DNA of 60,883 bases from the NCBI RefSeq assembly GCF_000826685.1, contig NZ_JROO01000008.1:1-60883 (forward strand). Reading direction: 5' to 3'. Positions 27,510 to 36,363 of this stretch are shown here, piece by piece (the first letter of the stretch is position 1; each line of letters begins with the position of its first letter). The notes under the pieces are model-generated. The model did no database searches, had not been told where the DNA came from, and saw nothing but the letters and a program-made list of their open reading frames with translations. The stretch is from Streptomonospora alba (GTDB lineage: Bacteria; Actinomycetota; Actinomycetes; Streptosporangiales; Streptosporangiaceae). The position numbers and the translations under genes are program-made.

Positions 27510-28355
27510 ATGTTGTCCATCAGCGAGTTCAGCGAGATGTGCTGTTTGTCGCCTCAGACGCTGCGGTTCTACCACTCCGAGGGATTGCTCGTGCCGGCCG
27601 GTGTGGACGAGCGGACGGGATATCGCTCCTACCTTTTCGGCCAGGTGGAGCAAGCCATGCTCATCACCGTCCTGCGCCGCGCGGGGATGAGCGTCAAGAC
27701 GGTCCGGCGTGCCCTCGAAGAGCCGAACGAGCGGCTCCCCCTGCTGGACCAGCACAGCGAGGAGGTGCAGCGTCGACGTCGGGACCAGGACGAGGCGATC
27801 GACGAGGCACGCCGATTCTTCGACGCGTGGCCGCAGCCGCGCCTGCGCCGTGTTCCCGCGACGACCGTGGCGGCAAAGCCCGTGTCCACCCCGTTGATCG
27901 GGAACGACCAGGACGACTGGGACGAGGTCGGTGCGGCTGTGACCGCCACCGTCGCGGAGTTGGCCGAGACCGCGGAGTCGTGCGGAGCCGTCGTCTCCGG
28001 TACCCCGTGGCGAACCTGGGTCGACGCGACCCCGGAGCTGCGAAGTCTCACCTCCGAGGGCCTGTACTGGTCGGTGGAGGTCCCCGTCGCGGCGGACGGG
28101 CAAGCGATTGCGGCGCTGTCGGACGAGGTCGAGGTGCATGACTTCGCGGCCCGCGACGAACTCTCGATATTCATTCCGGGACGCGATTCGATGGAGAAGT
28201 ACAGCACCGCCCTCGCGCGTCTGGCCGGGCATCCCCTCGACGCCGCCTACATCGACGTCTCCCGCATGCGCTTCGTCCTGCACGACGGCGGGATCGAGAC
28301 GGCCGCGGCGATCCGCAGGCTCGACGGGACCGGTGGGACCTCAGAGGAGTGGTGA
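27510..28355 (+). CDS. MerR-family regulator with GyrI-like effector domain
   Basis: The 281-residue regulator begins with a MerR HTH (MLSISEFSEMCCLSPQTLRFYHSEGLL, seen in two parts) and a dimerising helix. A C-terminal domain with the GyrI/BmrR-like layout (YWSVEVPVAADGQ, ELSIFIPGRDSMEKYSTALA) follows. Such proteins sense hydrophobic drugs and activate efflux genes. It has no cobalamin-binding domain, so it is not LitR/CarH. No obvious target gene is adjacent. The siderophore operon downstream is on the opposite strand. Confidence 0.85.
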   Translation: MLSISEFSEMCCLSPQTLRFYHSEGLLVPAGVDERTGYRSYLFGQVEQAMLITVLRRAGMSVKTVRRALEEPNERLPLLDQHSEEVQRRRRDQDEAIDEARRFFDAWPQPRLRRVPATTVAAKPVSTPLIGNDQDDWDEVGAAVTATVAELAETAESCGAVVSGTPWRTWVDATPELRSLTSEGLYWSVEVPVAADGQAIAALSDEVEVHDFAARDELSIFIPGRDSMEKYSTALARLAGHPLDAAYIDVSRMRFVLHDGGIETAAAIRRLDGTGGTSEEW

Positions 28356-28548
28356 CCGAGCCGACTCGGGAAACCGCGGTCACCGGTCGGCCGATCGCCG
28401 AGGACGTTCGCCGGCATCCGGCTCGGGGCCGGCCAGGTGAAGAGCGGTCCGTTGCGGTCGGCGTGCGGGCTCCTCGGAGCGGTGTGCCGCCGACTCGCGG
28501 TGTTCGTGGACTGCGGCCACCCGAGGAGCAAGCGGGCTTGGGGCGTGC

Positions 28549-29610
28549 TCACAGGCTTGTGCCCGCGCGGCTGGTGCGCACGATCAGATAGACGAGGTAG
28601 GGCGCTCCGAGGACGCCGGTGACGACCCCGACGGGGTAGCGGGTTCCGAATGCGAATTGCCCGCAGAGATCGGCTATCAGCACGAGCAGGGCGCCGACCA
28701 GGGCGGAGGGCACCAGCGGGGAGCCGTTCGGCCCGAGGATGCGGGCCGCGATCGGGCCGGAGAGGAAGGCCACGAACGCGATCGGCCCCGTCGCGGCGAT
28801 CGCGAAGGCGATGAGTCCGACCGCGCCGGTAGTGGCGACGAGCCGTGTGCGGTCGACACGGATGCCCAGGGCCGACGCCGTCTCGTCGCCCAGTCGGAGC
28901 ACGGCCAGGTCGCGCGACTTGTACAGCAGCACGGGGCCGATCGCGGCCAGCGCGGCGATGACCGGGACCGTCTCGTCCCAGCCGGCGCCGTTGAGGCTGC
29001 CGGTCAGCCACCGCATGGCCTCCTGCAGGTCCCATTGGGCCGCCCGGTCGAGGATGTAGGACGTCACGCTGTCGAGCATGGCGGCGATGCCGATGCCGAT
29101 CAGGATGAGCCGGGTCCCGGTGACCCCGCGCTTGAACGACAGTACGTACACGATCAGCGACACCGCCAGGCCGGCGGCGATGGCGAATACCGACACCCCG
29201 GTCCCGTCGAGTGAGAGCACCACGATCGCAAAGGTCGCGGCCGCGCTGGCTCCCGAACTGATTCCGATGATGTCGGGGCTGGCGAGCGGATTGCGCAGCA
29301 TGGTCTGGAACGTTACGCCGGCGAGCCCGAAACACAGGCCGGCCGCCACCGCGAGCACGGCTCGCGGCAGCCGCAGTCGTCCGACGGTGAACGAGGCGCC
29401 CGGCACGTCCTGTCCGAGGATCACCCCCACGACGTCGCCGGGAGGGTAGAACGTCCGCCCGACCATCAGGGTCACGAGGAACACGAGGACGATCAGAGTG
29501 GTGAGAGCGGTGATCACGGTGCGCCGACGGCGCACGCGGCGCCTGCGGACGACGCCGACCGGTCCGGACGTCCGGGCGGACACGCTGCTCTCGGCGGTAG
29601 GGGCGGTCAC
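28549..29610 (-). CDS. Iron-siderophore ABC transporter permease (FecCD family), second subunit
   Basis: The 353-residue integral membrane permease has about ten helices. Family marks are RLPRAVLAVAAGLCFGLAG, QTMLRNPLASPDIIGISSGA and the ATPase-contact region with DETASALGIRVDRTRL. Its ATG overlaps the stop of the upstream permease (ATGA). It pairs with that permease to import an Fe(III)-siderophore. No FecE/FhuC-type ATPase gene follows, so the ATPase must come from another locus. Expression is probably iron-regulated through the box at 31836. Confidence 0.93.
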   Translation of the reverse strand: MTAPTAESSVSARTSGPVGVVRRRRVRRRRTVITALTTLIVLVFLVTLMVGRTFYPPGDVVGVILGQDVPGASFTVGRLRLPRAVLAVAAGLCFGLAGVTFQTMLRNPLASPDIIGISSGASAAATFAIVVLSLDGTGVSVFAIAAGLAVSLIVYVLSFKRGVTGTRLILIGIGIAAMLDSVTSYILDRAAQWDLQEAMRWLTGSLNGAGWDETVPVIAALAAIGPVLLYKSRDLAVLRLGDETASALGIRVDRTRLVATTGAVGLIAFAIAATGPIAFVAFLSGPIAARILGPNGSPLVPSALVGALLVLIADLCGQFAFGTRYPVGVVTGVLGAPYLVYLIVRTSRAGTSL

Positions 29611-30650
29611 AGGTCACGAACCTTCTGACGGCGGACGATGTAGATGAAGAAGGGGCCGCCGATCAACGCGGTCACGATGCCGACGTCGATCTCGCCCGGG
29701 CGCGCCACGATCCGGCCCATCACGTCCGCTGCCGTGAGGAGGGCGGCGCCGCCCAGCGCCGAGAACGGGAGCAGCCACCGGTGGTCGACGCCGACGAGCA
29801 GCCGGCACACGTGCGGGACGACGAGTCCGACGAAGCCGATCGGACCGGTCACCGCGGTGGTCGCGCCGCACAGCACGACCGCGCCGAAGGCGGCCGTCGT
29901 CCGTGTGACGGCGACGCGTTCGCCCAACCCTGCGGCGAGGTCGTCGCCCAAGGCGAGCAGATTGAGTCCTCGCGCCGAAAGCAGGGCGACGGCGAGCCCG
30001 GCCGCGAGGAACGGAAGCACCTGCGTGATGCCGTCGAACGTCGCGCCGCCGACGCCGCCGATCTGCCAGGAGCGGACCCCTTCGGCGATGTCGCCGCGCG
30101 GAAGTACGACGGCGCTGATGGAGGACGCCAGCGCCGCCGAGGTCGCCGCACCGGCTAGCGCGAGCTTGAGCGGCGATGCGCCCCCTCGACCGAGCGAGCC
30201 GATCACGTAGACGAATACCGAGGTGGCGCCGGCACCGGCGATCGCCACCCACACGAAGCCGGTCGCCGAGGCCAGGCCGAAGTAGGCGATGCCCGAGGCG
30301 ACGGCGAGCGAGGCTCCCATGTTCACGCCCAGGATGCCCGGATCGGCCAGTGGGTTTCGGGTCACCCCCTGCATGACGGCGCCCGAAACGGCGAGGGCGG
30401 CGCCCGCGAGAAGGGCGAGCAGGGTGCGGGGGATCCGCTTCGCGACGGCCGCCTGGTCGAAGCCTTCGGCGGAGCCGGTCAGCGCCGCCAGGACGTCGCT
30501 CCACTCGACTTCGCGGGAACCGACGGTGACCGAGGCCGCTGCGATCGCCCCCAGCACGCCGAGCAGCACGAGCAACCAGAGGGACCTGCCCCGTGCCGGA
30601 TGCCTCCGTCGCGCGGCGCCCGGCACGGGGGGTGCGGCGGTCGCAGTCAC
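29607..30650 (-). CDS. Iron-siderophore ABC transporter permease (FecCD family), first subunit
   Basis: The 347-residue permease has the family blocks RIPRTLLALLAGAALAVSGA, QGVTRNPLADPGILGVNMGA and GPIGFVGLVVPHVCRLLVG. The GTG start at 30650 overlaps the stop of the binding-protein gene (GTGA); a longer start at 30701 is rejected. It forms a heterodimer with the following permease. The gene order of binding protein, permease, permease is standard for siderophore uptake in actinobacteria. Confidence 0.93.
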   Translation of the reverse strand: MTATAAPPVPGAARRRHPARGRSLWLLVLLGVLGAIAAASVTVGSREVEWSDVLAALTGSAEGFDQAAVAKRIPRTLLALLAGAALAVSGAVMQGVTRNPLADPGILGVNMGASLAVASGIAYFGLASATGFVWVAIAGAGATSVFVYVIGSLGRGGASPLKLALAGAATSAALASSISAVVLPRGDIAEGVRSWQIGGVGGATFDGITQVLPFLAAGLAVALLSARGLNLLALGDDLAAGLGERVAVTRTTAAFGAVVLCGATTAVTGPIGFVGLVVPHVCRLLVGVDHRWLLPFSALGGAALLTAADVMGRIVARPGEIDVGIVTALIGGPFFIYIVRRQKVRDL

Positions 30651-31669
30651 TGCTTCTCGGCGGCTTCGGCCAGGAGCGACAGGTAGTCGTCGAGGACCCA
30701 CGAGATCGACAGCGGCGTCGGGTTCGCGGCCGTGCCCAGAGGCTCCTCGCCGGGGAGGCTGACGATCGCACTGTTCTCCACCGCCGGCATCTGCGACAGC
30801 AGGGGGTCGCTCTCCAAGGCCTCGACGATCTCGTCACCGCCGTAGGTGACGATGATGTCGACGTCGTCGAACGAGTCGGCCCGCTCGGCGCTTCGGGTCA
30901 GCGAAAACTCCTCGGTATCGGCGGACGCGTTCGCGACGCTCTCCGGGGTCTCCAGGCCGAGGTCCTCGAAGAACCTGGTGCGTGTGTCGTGCGCTGTGTA
31001 GAAGCTGACCTCGCTGAGGTCGGTGGTGTCCACGTGTGTCAGGAACATCGCCGAACTGTTCTCGATGCCCGGGTGCGCCGCGACCGCCTCGTCGATCTCG
31101 CCTTCGAGGTCGGAGACGAGTTTCTCGCCCTCGTCGGCCATGCCGAGGGCCTTGCTGTTCAGTCCGATCATCTCCCGCCACGGGGTCGCCCAGGCGGTTT
31201 CCGGGTACGCGACGACCGGAGCGATCTCGCTCAACGTGTCGTAGTCCTCCTGGGTCAAGCCGGAGTACGCGGCGAGGATCACGTCCGGGCGGGTGTCGGC
31301 GACGGCTTCGAAGTCGATGCCGTCGGTCTCGTCGAACAGCACCGGGGTTTCGGCGTCGAGTTCTTCAAGCCGCTCCTCCACCCACGGGAGCACGCCGTCG
31401 CCGTCGTCGTCGCCGAAGTTGGCGGCGGCCATACCGACCGGCACGACCCCCAGAGCGAGCGGGACCTCGTGGTTGGCCCAGTTGACGGTCGCCACGCGTT
31501 CGGGTTCCGCATCGATGGTCGTGGCGCCGAGCGCGTGCTCGATGGTGACGGTGCTCCAGTCGCCGGGGCCGCTGTCCTCCTCGCTGGAGGAGTTCCCCGC
31601 GCAGGCGGTAAGGCCGAGAGTGAGCAGGGCGGCTGCCGAGAACGCAGCCGGCCGTGGAACGCGTGGCAT
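30647..31669 (-). CDS. Siderophore-binding lipoprotein of the ABC importer
   Basis: The 340-residue type III periplasmic-binding-fold protein has an N-terminal lipoprotein signal (LTLGLTACAGNSSSEE) with the lipobox Cys near residue 24. The mature part shows the typical sequence: STVTIEHALGATTIDAEPER, VATVNWANHEVPLALGVVPV, and RPDVILAAYSGLTQEDYDTL. A ggaagga site precedes the ATG at 31669. It captures an Fe-siderophore outside the membrane and passes it to the FecCD pair. An IdeR/DtxR-like operator lies 167 bases upstream, so repression by iron is expected. Confidence 0.93.
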   Translation of the reverse strand: MPRVPRPAAFSAAALLTLGLTACAGNSSSEEDSGPGDWSTVTIEHALGATTIDAEPERVATVNWANHEVPLALGVVPVGMAAANFGDDDGDGVLPWVEERLEELDAETPVLFDETDGIDFEAVADTRPDVILAAYSGLTQEDYDTLSEIAPVVAYPETAWATPWREMIGLNSKALGMADEGEKLVSDLEGEIDEAVAAHPGIENSSAMFLTHVDTTDLSEVSFYTAHDTRTRFFEDLGLETPESVANASADTEEFSLTRSAERADSFDDVDIIVTYGGDEIVEALESDPLLSQMPAVENSAIVSLPGEEPLGTAANPTPLSISWVLDDYLSLLAEAAEKQ

Positions 31670-31835
31670 GGTTTCCTTCCGGTCGCGGCGGGCCTGGCGG
31701 CCTTGGCCTGGCGACGCCGTAGTTCGGTTCTCCCGCCGCTGTGACACGTGGGGCGGCGTGTGACCGCAGGGGTCGAGTCGCGGCAGCCGCAACGCACCGA
31801 TGCAGCGCGGGCTGCCCCGCCCCCTGCATTGGGGA

Positions 31836-31854
31836 TTAGGTTTGCCTAACCAAA
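31836..31854. promoter_or_regulatory. IdeR/DtxR-like iron box
   Basis: The 19-base sequence ttaggtttgcctaaccaaa matches the DtxR/IdeR consensus (TWAGGTWAGSCTWACCTWA) at 17 of 19 positions by my count. It lies between the binding-lipoprotein gene and the upstream AraC gene, where an operator for the siderophore operon should be. Iron-loaded IdeR would repress transcription here. Confidence 0.8.
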
Positions 31855-31951
31855 ATTAGAGGTGTCGTGGTAGGTACGCAATCGCGCGGAAACGACTCGT
31901 CTTTCGCGAAACGGACACCCTCGTGCGGTGGAGCAGGGCGCCGAGGCGGCG

Positions 31952-32791
31952 TCAGTGCAACAGGAAACGACCCGGGCTTGTCCCCGTGACCCGACGGAAA
32001 GCCGCGCCGAACGAGCTGGCCGAGTGGTACCCGACACACAGGGCGACCTCGTCGAGGCTGTCTCCGCGCGCGAGCATCGCAACCGCGTGCTGCATGCGAG
32101 CGGTGGCCAACCACTGGCTGAACCCGAGGCCGGTCTCGCTTTGGAAGGTCCGGGTGATGGTGCGGGGACTCACGCGGAGCCGCGCCGCCCATGCGACCAG
32201 CGTCGTGGCATCGGCGGGATCGTCGCGCACTGCGGCGCAGATGGGGGCCAGCAGCGGCGATTCCGGCATCTGCAGGCTCAACCGGTGCCGGGCGGGGGCG
32301 AGCACGTCGAGTACCACTGCCTCGGTCCTCGAACGGGCGGCTGGTGCGAGGCGGTCGGACTCGAGCCGATCGAGCAGGAGCTGCAGCAACGGCGTGAGCT
32401 CTACGGTGACGGGTCGGTCGGAGATCGCCGGCACCGAATCGACGGCGAACTGCGCGGCGCGGTGCCGTGTCCCGGCGGGAGTCCAGCCCGAATGGCGGAC
32501 GCCCGCAGGTATCCACAGGCCGACGACCGGGGTGAGCATCCAGACGCGACCGCCGATCCGTGCCGAGGACACGCCCCGCTGATTCCAGAGCAGTTCGTGC
32601 GTGGGATGGGAATGCTCTTCCCAGTACGTTTCGCTGCGGATGAGCTCGGTCCTGCTGGCGACGACGAACGGTACGTCGATCTCGCCGGCGGCATAGAGGG
32701 GGAGACCGCGCCTTTGGACCGAGTCGTGCTGTGGCGGGCCGGCATCTCGCGGACCGGCGATCGGAGTCGACCGGACGTTTCGTATGGCCAC
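31952..32791 (-). CDS. AraC-family regulator, cupin type
   Basis: The 279-residue regulator has an N-terminal cupin-like sensor (YWEEHSHPTHELLWNQRGVS, and WIPAGVRHSGWTPAGT) and two C-terminal HTH motifs (TLVAWAARLRVSPRTITRTF, and DSLDEVALCVGYHSASSFGA). It is upstream of and in the same direction as the siderophore importer. Adjacent AraC regulators in iron loci often sense the ferri-siderophore and activate its uptake genes, which is the likely role here. A half-site ttaggc is visible near its own start at 32800-32810. Confidence 0.87.
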   Translation of the reverse strand: MAIRNVRSTPIAGPRDAGPPQHDSVQRRGLPLYAAGEIDVPFVVASRTELIRSETYWEEHSHPTHELLWNQRGVSSARIGGRVWMLTPVVGLWIPAGVRHSGWTPAGTRHRAAQFAVDSVPAISDRPVTVELTPLLQLLLDRLESDRLAPAARSRTEAVVLDVLAPARHRLSLQMPESPLLAPICAAVRDDPADATTLVAWAARLRVSPRTITRTFQSETGLGFSQWLATARMQHAVAMLARGDSLDEVALCVGYHSASSFGAAFRRVTGTSPGRFLLH

Positions 32792-32902
32792 GTCGTCCAG
32801 GTTAGGCGGCGGTCAGTCGACCGCGGGCAGCCACTCGACGTGTGGCCCGGTTCAGCCCTGCTGCTCGGTTTGCGCCGGGGCCGCTCGGGCTAGGAGTCGC
32901 GC

Positions 32903-34216
32903 ATGAGCGGACAGACACCCTCCGTGCCGATACTGCTGCAGAACGTGCGGATCTTCGACGGAACCGACCCCGAGCTGCGCGAGGGCCACGTCCTCCTCAA
33001 GGACGGCAGGATCGACGCGATCGTCCCGGCAGGCGAGGCGCCGCCCTCGCAAGCCGCCGCCACCGTCGTCGACGGCACTCGCGCTGACGGCACCCTGCGC
33101 GTCCTGATGCCCGGGCTGATCGACGCCCACGCCCACGTCATGCTCGCGGGCAGCACCGAGGTCCAGCTGTTGCAGGGCGGTGCGGGCCTGGCCTACTACA
33201 ACGGCCTGGCCCAAGCCCGTGCAATGCTGATGCGCGGCTTCACCACCGTGCGCGACATGTCCGGCGACACGATCGATCTGAAGCGGGTCCTGGACGCCGG
33301 GCTGTTTCCCGGGCCCCGCATATACCCGTGCCAGGCGGGAATCTCCCAGACGTCGGGCCATGCCGACTTCGGCGCCGCCTACGAACCACCGACCGCCCTG
33401 GGCGGGGCGTCCTCCCGCGCCGAACAGCTGGGGATGTCGCGTGTCGCCGACGGATGCGACCGCGTTCTCGCGGCGGTACGCGAACAACTCAAGAAGGGCG
33501 CCAGCCAGATCAAAGTCATGGCCGGAGGCGGGGCGGCGTCCTCCTACGACCCCCTGGACGTGTGCCAGTACACCACCGACGAGCTGCGCGCCGCTGTCGA
33601 GGCGGCCGAGGACTGGGGCACCTACGTGTCGGTGCACGTCTACGCTCCCGCGGGCATCGAGCGTGCCGTCGCGGCCGGGGTGAGGTCGATCGAGCACGGC
33701 CACCTCGCCGACGAGTCGACCATCGCCTCGCTGGAACACCACGGCGTGTGGCTGAGCACCCAGCCGTTCCTGGAGGAGGACCACGAGTACCGGAATCCGG
33801 ACTCGGCGGAGAAGAACCGGCTCGTGTGCGCGGGGGTCGAACGGACCTACCGCTGGGCGCGCGAGTACGGGGTGAAGACGGCCTTCGGCACCGATCTGCT
33901 GCTCAACCCCGCGCAAAGCCACCTGCAGGCGCACATGCTGCCCCGGCTGACCCGCTTCGGCTACACCGCCGCCGAAGCGCTGGCCATGGCCACCTCCGGC
34001 AACGCCGAGCTGCTCGCCCTCGCCGGCAAGCGCGACCCCTACCGGCTGGAGGACGGCGAGCGGCCTTTGGGGCGCATCGCCGAGGGTGCCCGGGCCGACG
34101 TTCTCCTGGTCGAGGGAGACCCGACGCGGGACGCGGAGCTGCTGGCCTCCCCGGAGGCGAACCTGGCCGTGATCATCAAGGACGGCCAGGTCTACAAGAA
34201 CCTCCTCAGTCCGTGA
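32903..34216 (+). CDS. Metal-dependent amidohydrolase, imidazolonepropionase-like
   Basis: The 437-residue TIM-barrel hydrolase has the metal ligands HxH in LIDAHAHVML near residue 75 and a lysine in SQIKVMAGGGAAS near 205. Histidines in YVSVHVYAPAG and RSIEHGHLADES follow, and the catalytic Asp is in KTAFGTDLLLN near 330. It is related to the broad family of Xaa-Pro or imidazolonepropionase-like amidohydrolases; the substrate cannot be assigned. A taggag site precedes the ATG. It stands alone, divergent from the AraC gene. Confidence 0.9.
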   Translation: MSGQTPSVPILLQNVRIFDGTDPELREGHVLLKDGRIDAIVPAGEAPPSQAAATVVDGTRADGTLRVLMPGLIDAHAHVMLAGSTEVQLLQGGAGLAYYNGLAQARAMLMRGFTTVRDMSGDTIDLKRVLDAGLFPGPRIYPCQAGISQTSGHADFGAAYEPPTALGGASSRAEQLGMSRVADGCDRVLAAVREQLKKGASQIKVMAGGGAASSYDPLDVCQYTTDELRAAVEAAEDWGTYVSVHVYAPAGIERAVAAGVRSIEHGHLADESTIASLEHHGVWLSTQPFLEEDHEYRNPDSAEKNRLVCAGVERTYRWAREYGVKTAFGTDLLLNPAQSHLQAHMLPRLTRFGYTAAEALAMATSGNAELLALAGKRDPYRLEDGERPLGRIAEGARADVLLVEGDPTRDAELLASPEANLAVIIKDGQVYKNLLSP

Positions 34217-34304
34217 ACGGGAAGCCGATCATGCGGGCGGCTCGCGCATGGGAGGCGGCTCGAAGGCCCGATCGGGGGCGTGCGACCACGTCGGCCCCAG
34301 GCTT

Positions 34305-34997
34305 TCAGCGGCCTTCAAGCGCCGTCAGCCGGTCGCCGAAGCCGCCCGGTGTTCGCGGGTCCGCTCGGGCCGAGGTCGCAACGGGCAGGTCGACGGGGCG
34401 GCGGATTCGGTGACCGCGCAGGTGCAGGGCGTCGACCAGGGCGTGGTCCTCGGCGCAGGGAAGAGAGCAGAAGCCGCCCGAGTCGAGATAAGCCGAAGCG
34501 CGCACGCCGAGGTTCGCGCCGTGGACGTGCGGGTGCTCGCGGCCGCGGAAGCGGTAGGCCTCGGCGAACGCGGCCGCCAACCCGGGCGTGCGATCGGACC
34601 AGTCGTCCACGGTGACCGTGCCCGCGACCGCGTCCCAACCGGCATCGGCGTATCGGAGCTGCTCGGCAAGCCACCGCAGTGGAACGGTGCTGTCTGCGTC
34701 GGTGGTGGCCAGCCACACCGCGTGGGCCGGGTGCGTGCGCGTGCGCTCCAGCGCCAGGCGCATCCCGGCGGCCCGCGCCGCTCCCGCGCTGCGGTGGGAG
34801 GTCTCCACCACGAGGGCCCCCGCGCGGCGGGCGATGGAGGCCGTGGCGTCGCTGCACGCGTCGGCGACCACGATCAGGTGCCGGTGCGGCGGGAGCACGC
34901 CGCACGCAGCCAAGGACGCGGCGGCGCCGCGCACACACCGCTCGATCGATGGGGCTTCGTCGTTGGCGGGAACGACCACGGCCGCGGCGCGGATCAC
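34305..34997 (-). CDS. Family 2 glycosyltransferase
   Basis: The 230-residue protein has a GT-A fold with AVVVPANDEAPSIERCVRGA at the N-terminus, VVADACSDATASIARRAGA for nucleotide binding and the metal-binding DAD-like TTDADSTVPLRWLAEQL. It has no membrane anchor. The GTG start overlaps the methyltransferase stop (GTGA). It is the last gene of a four-gene overlapping operon with an acyl-CoA dehydrogenase-like protein, a PIG-L deacetylase and a methyltransferase. This set suggests synthesis of a modified glycoconjugate. Acceptor and donor are unknown. Confidence 0.85.
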   Translation of the reverse strand: MIRAAAVVVPANDEAPSIERCVRGAAASLAACGVLPPHRHLIVVADACSDATASIARRAGALVVETSHRSAGAARAAGMRLALERTRTHPAHAVWLATTDADSTVPLRWLAEQLRYADAGWDAVAGTVTVDDWSDRTPGLAAAFAEAYRFRGREHPHVHGANLGVRASAYLDSGGFCSLPCAEDHALVDALHLRGHRIRRPVDLPVATSARADPRTPGGFGDRLTALEGR

Positions 34998-35602
34998 ACC
35001 AGTCCTTCCCGTTGGGCGACCGAGGTCGGGGGCGCGGAGCCCGCTGAGTGGACGTCGATACGAAAGTCCGCCTCGCTGTGGGAAGCCACGGAGGTGAAGC
35101 CCTCGTGGGCGGCGAGCGCGTCGTGTGCGTCGTCGCCGAGGCGGGCGTGGTCGGCAGCCGGGTGCCGCCAGTGCACGGCGATGACGGTTCCGCCCGGGCG
35201 CAGCGATCCGGCCGTGCGGTCGAGCAGGCTCCGCAGGTCGGTGTCACCGAAGTAGTACAGCAGCTCCGACAGCACGACCAGGTCGAAGCTGCCCTGGGGC
35301 CACTCCCGGGGGACGCTTCCCCGGTGCACCCGCACGTGTGCGAAGCCGGCGAGTTCGTGCTCGGCGCGCTGCGCCGCGGCCGCAACCCGTTCCCAGGCGA
35401 GCAGCGTGTCGCAGCGACCGGCGAGATCCCGTGTCAGCGCGCCGATGGAACAGCCCGGCTCGAACGCCCGCTCGTAGCGCTCATAGGGCAGCGACGCGAT
35501 GGTCAGCGCGCGTTTGCGGCGCTCGTACCAGCGCGTGCCGAAGCCCCACGGGTCCTCCGAGTCGGCATACATCGCGTCGAAGTAGGCGCCGTCGACACTC
35601 AT
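34994..35602 (-). CDS. SAM-dependent methyltransferase, NodS-like
   Basis: The 202-residue class I methyltransferase begins SVDGAYFDAMYADSEDPWGF, a head typical of the NodS/SAM-dependent family. Motif I is AFEPGCSIGALTRDLAGRCD near residue 45, and FDLVVLSELLYYFGDTDLRS is the post-I block. It overlaps both neighbours by four bases. In other genomes PIG-L and such methyltransferases are fused into one bifunctional protein, which supports a joint pathway. NodS methylates a deacetylated amino sugar, and the same logic (deacetylate then N-methylate) is plausible here. Confidence 0.85.
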   Translation of the reverse strand: MSVDGAYFDAMYADSEDPWGFGTRWYERRKRALTIASLPYERYERAFEPGCSIGALTRDLAGRCDTLLAWERVAAAAQRAEHELAGFAHVRVHRGSVPREWPQGSFDLVVLSELLYYFGDTDLRSLLDRTAGSLRPGGTVIAVHWRHPAADHARLGDDAHDALAAHEGFTSVASHSEADFRIDVHSAGSAPPTSVAQREGLV

Positions 35603-36363
35603 CCGAACACCAGTTCGTGGTCGCGGCCGAAGTGCGCGAGCATCGGCGGCTTCACGACGGCGGCATCGGCGGCGTCCGTGCTCAGCGGCGCGATCTGGGT
35701 CGCGAAGCAGTCCAGGGCCGCGGCCTTGCGCCGCCGCGCCCATGAGGGCAGGTCGATGCGGCGCGCGGACTCCCAAGGCACGTCGGGATGGTCGGGGTAG
35801 GCCCAGTGCCACATCCACACGGGATAGAGCAGCGGCCGCATGCCGTTCGCCGCTGCGGCCGCGAGGGCGGCCGCGCCCGCCGCCTCGTGATCAGGGTGCT
35901 GGTCGCCCGGCCACGGCGCCGCACACACGTCGAACCCCGAGCTCAGCTCGCGCAGGCGCTCGGCAAGTCCGTCCCGGGCGCGGGCGACCGCGCCGTCGGG
36001 CAGGCCCAGCCGCACCACCTCCGCACCTTCGGCCCCCAGGCGTCTCAGCGCCTGTGTCCGCTCGCGTCGGCGGCGTCGGGCCAGCGGAGCGGGCGGCAGC
36101 GTCGGACTGCCAGGGTGGGAGCCCTCGCCGTCGGTGACGGCGATGATGCGCAGTCGGGCCCCCTGGCCGGCGAGCAGGGCCAGCGCGCCGCCGAAGCCGA
36201 GGACCTCGTCGTCGGGGTGCGGCGCGACGACCGCGGCGCTGCCGACTGCATCCAGGCCGAACGGCGCGGCGTGGCGGAGGCGGGGCCACGCCTGCCAGTT
36301 CTCCTCGGTGGTTCCCTCGGCGTCGATGGGGTGGGTGGCGGCGGCGTCACGTCGTTCGGCCAT
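35599..36363 (-). CDS. PIG-L family N-deacetylase
   Basis: The 254-residue zinc hydrolase of the LmbE/PIG-L family has the metal motif VVAPHPDDEVLGFGGALALL near residue 46 and the third ligand in PGDQHPDHEAAGAA near 155. Members remove N-acetyl from GlcNAc conjugates. Its start overlaps the end of the acyl-CoA dehydrogenase gene by 17 bases and its end overlaps the methyltransferase ATG. Placement suggests that it frees an amine on a sugar that the methyltransferase then modifies. Confidence 0.9.
   Translation of the reverse strand: MAERRDAAATHPIDAEGTTEENWQAWPRLRHAAPFGLDAVGSAAVVAPHPDDEVLGFGGALALLAGQGARLRIIAVTDGEGSHPGSPTLPPAPLARRRRRERTQALRRLGAEGAEVVRLGLPDGAVARARDGLAERLRELSSGFDVCAAPWPGDQHPDHEAAGAAALAAAAANGMRPLLYPVWMWHWAYPDHPDVPWESARRIDLPSWARRRKAAALDCFATQIAPLSTDAADAAVVKPPMLAHFGRDHELVFG

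Noticed and set aside
27510-28355. MerR protein as the LitR/CarH light sensor of the carotenoid genes
   Set aside because: It has a GyrI-like effector domain and no cobalamin-binding motif, and it lies 14 kb from the crt genes.
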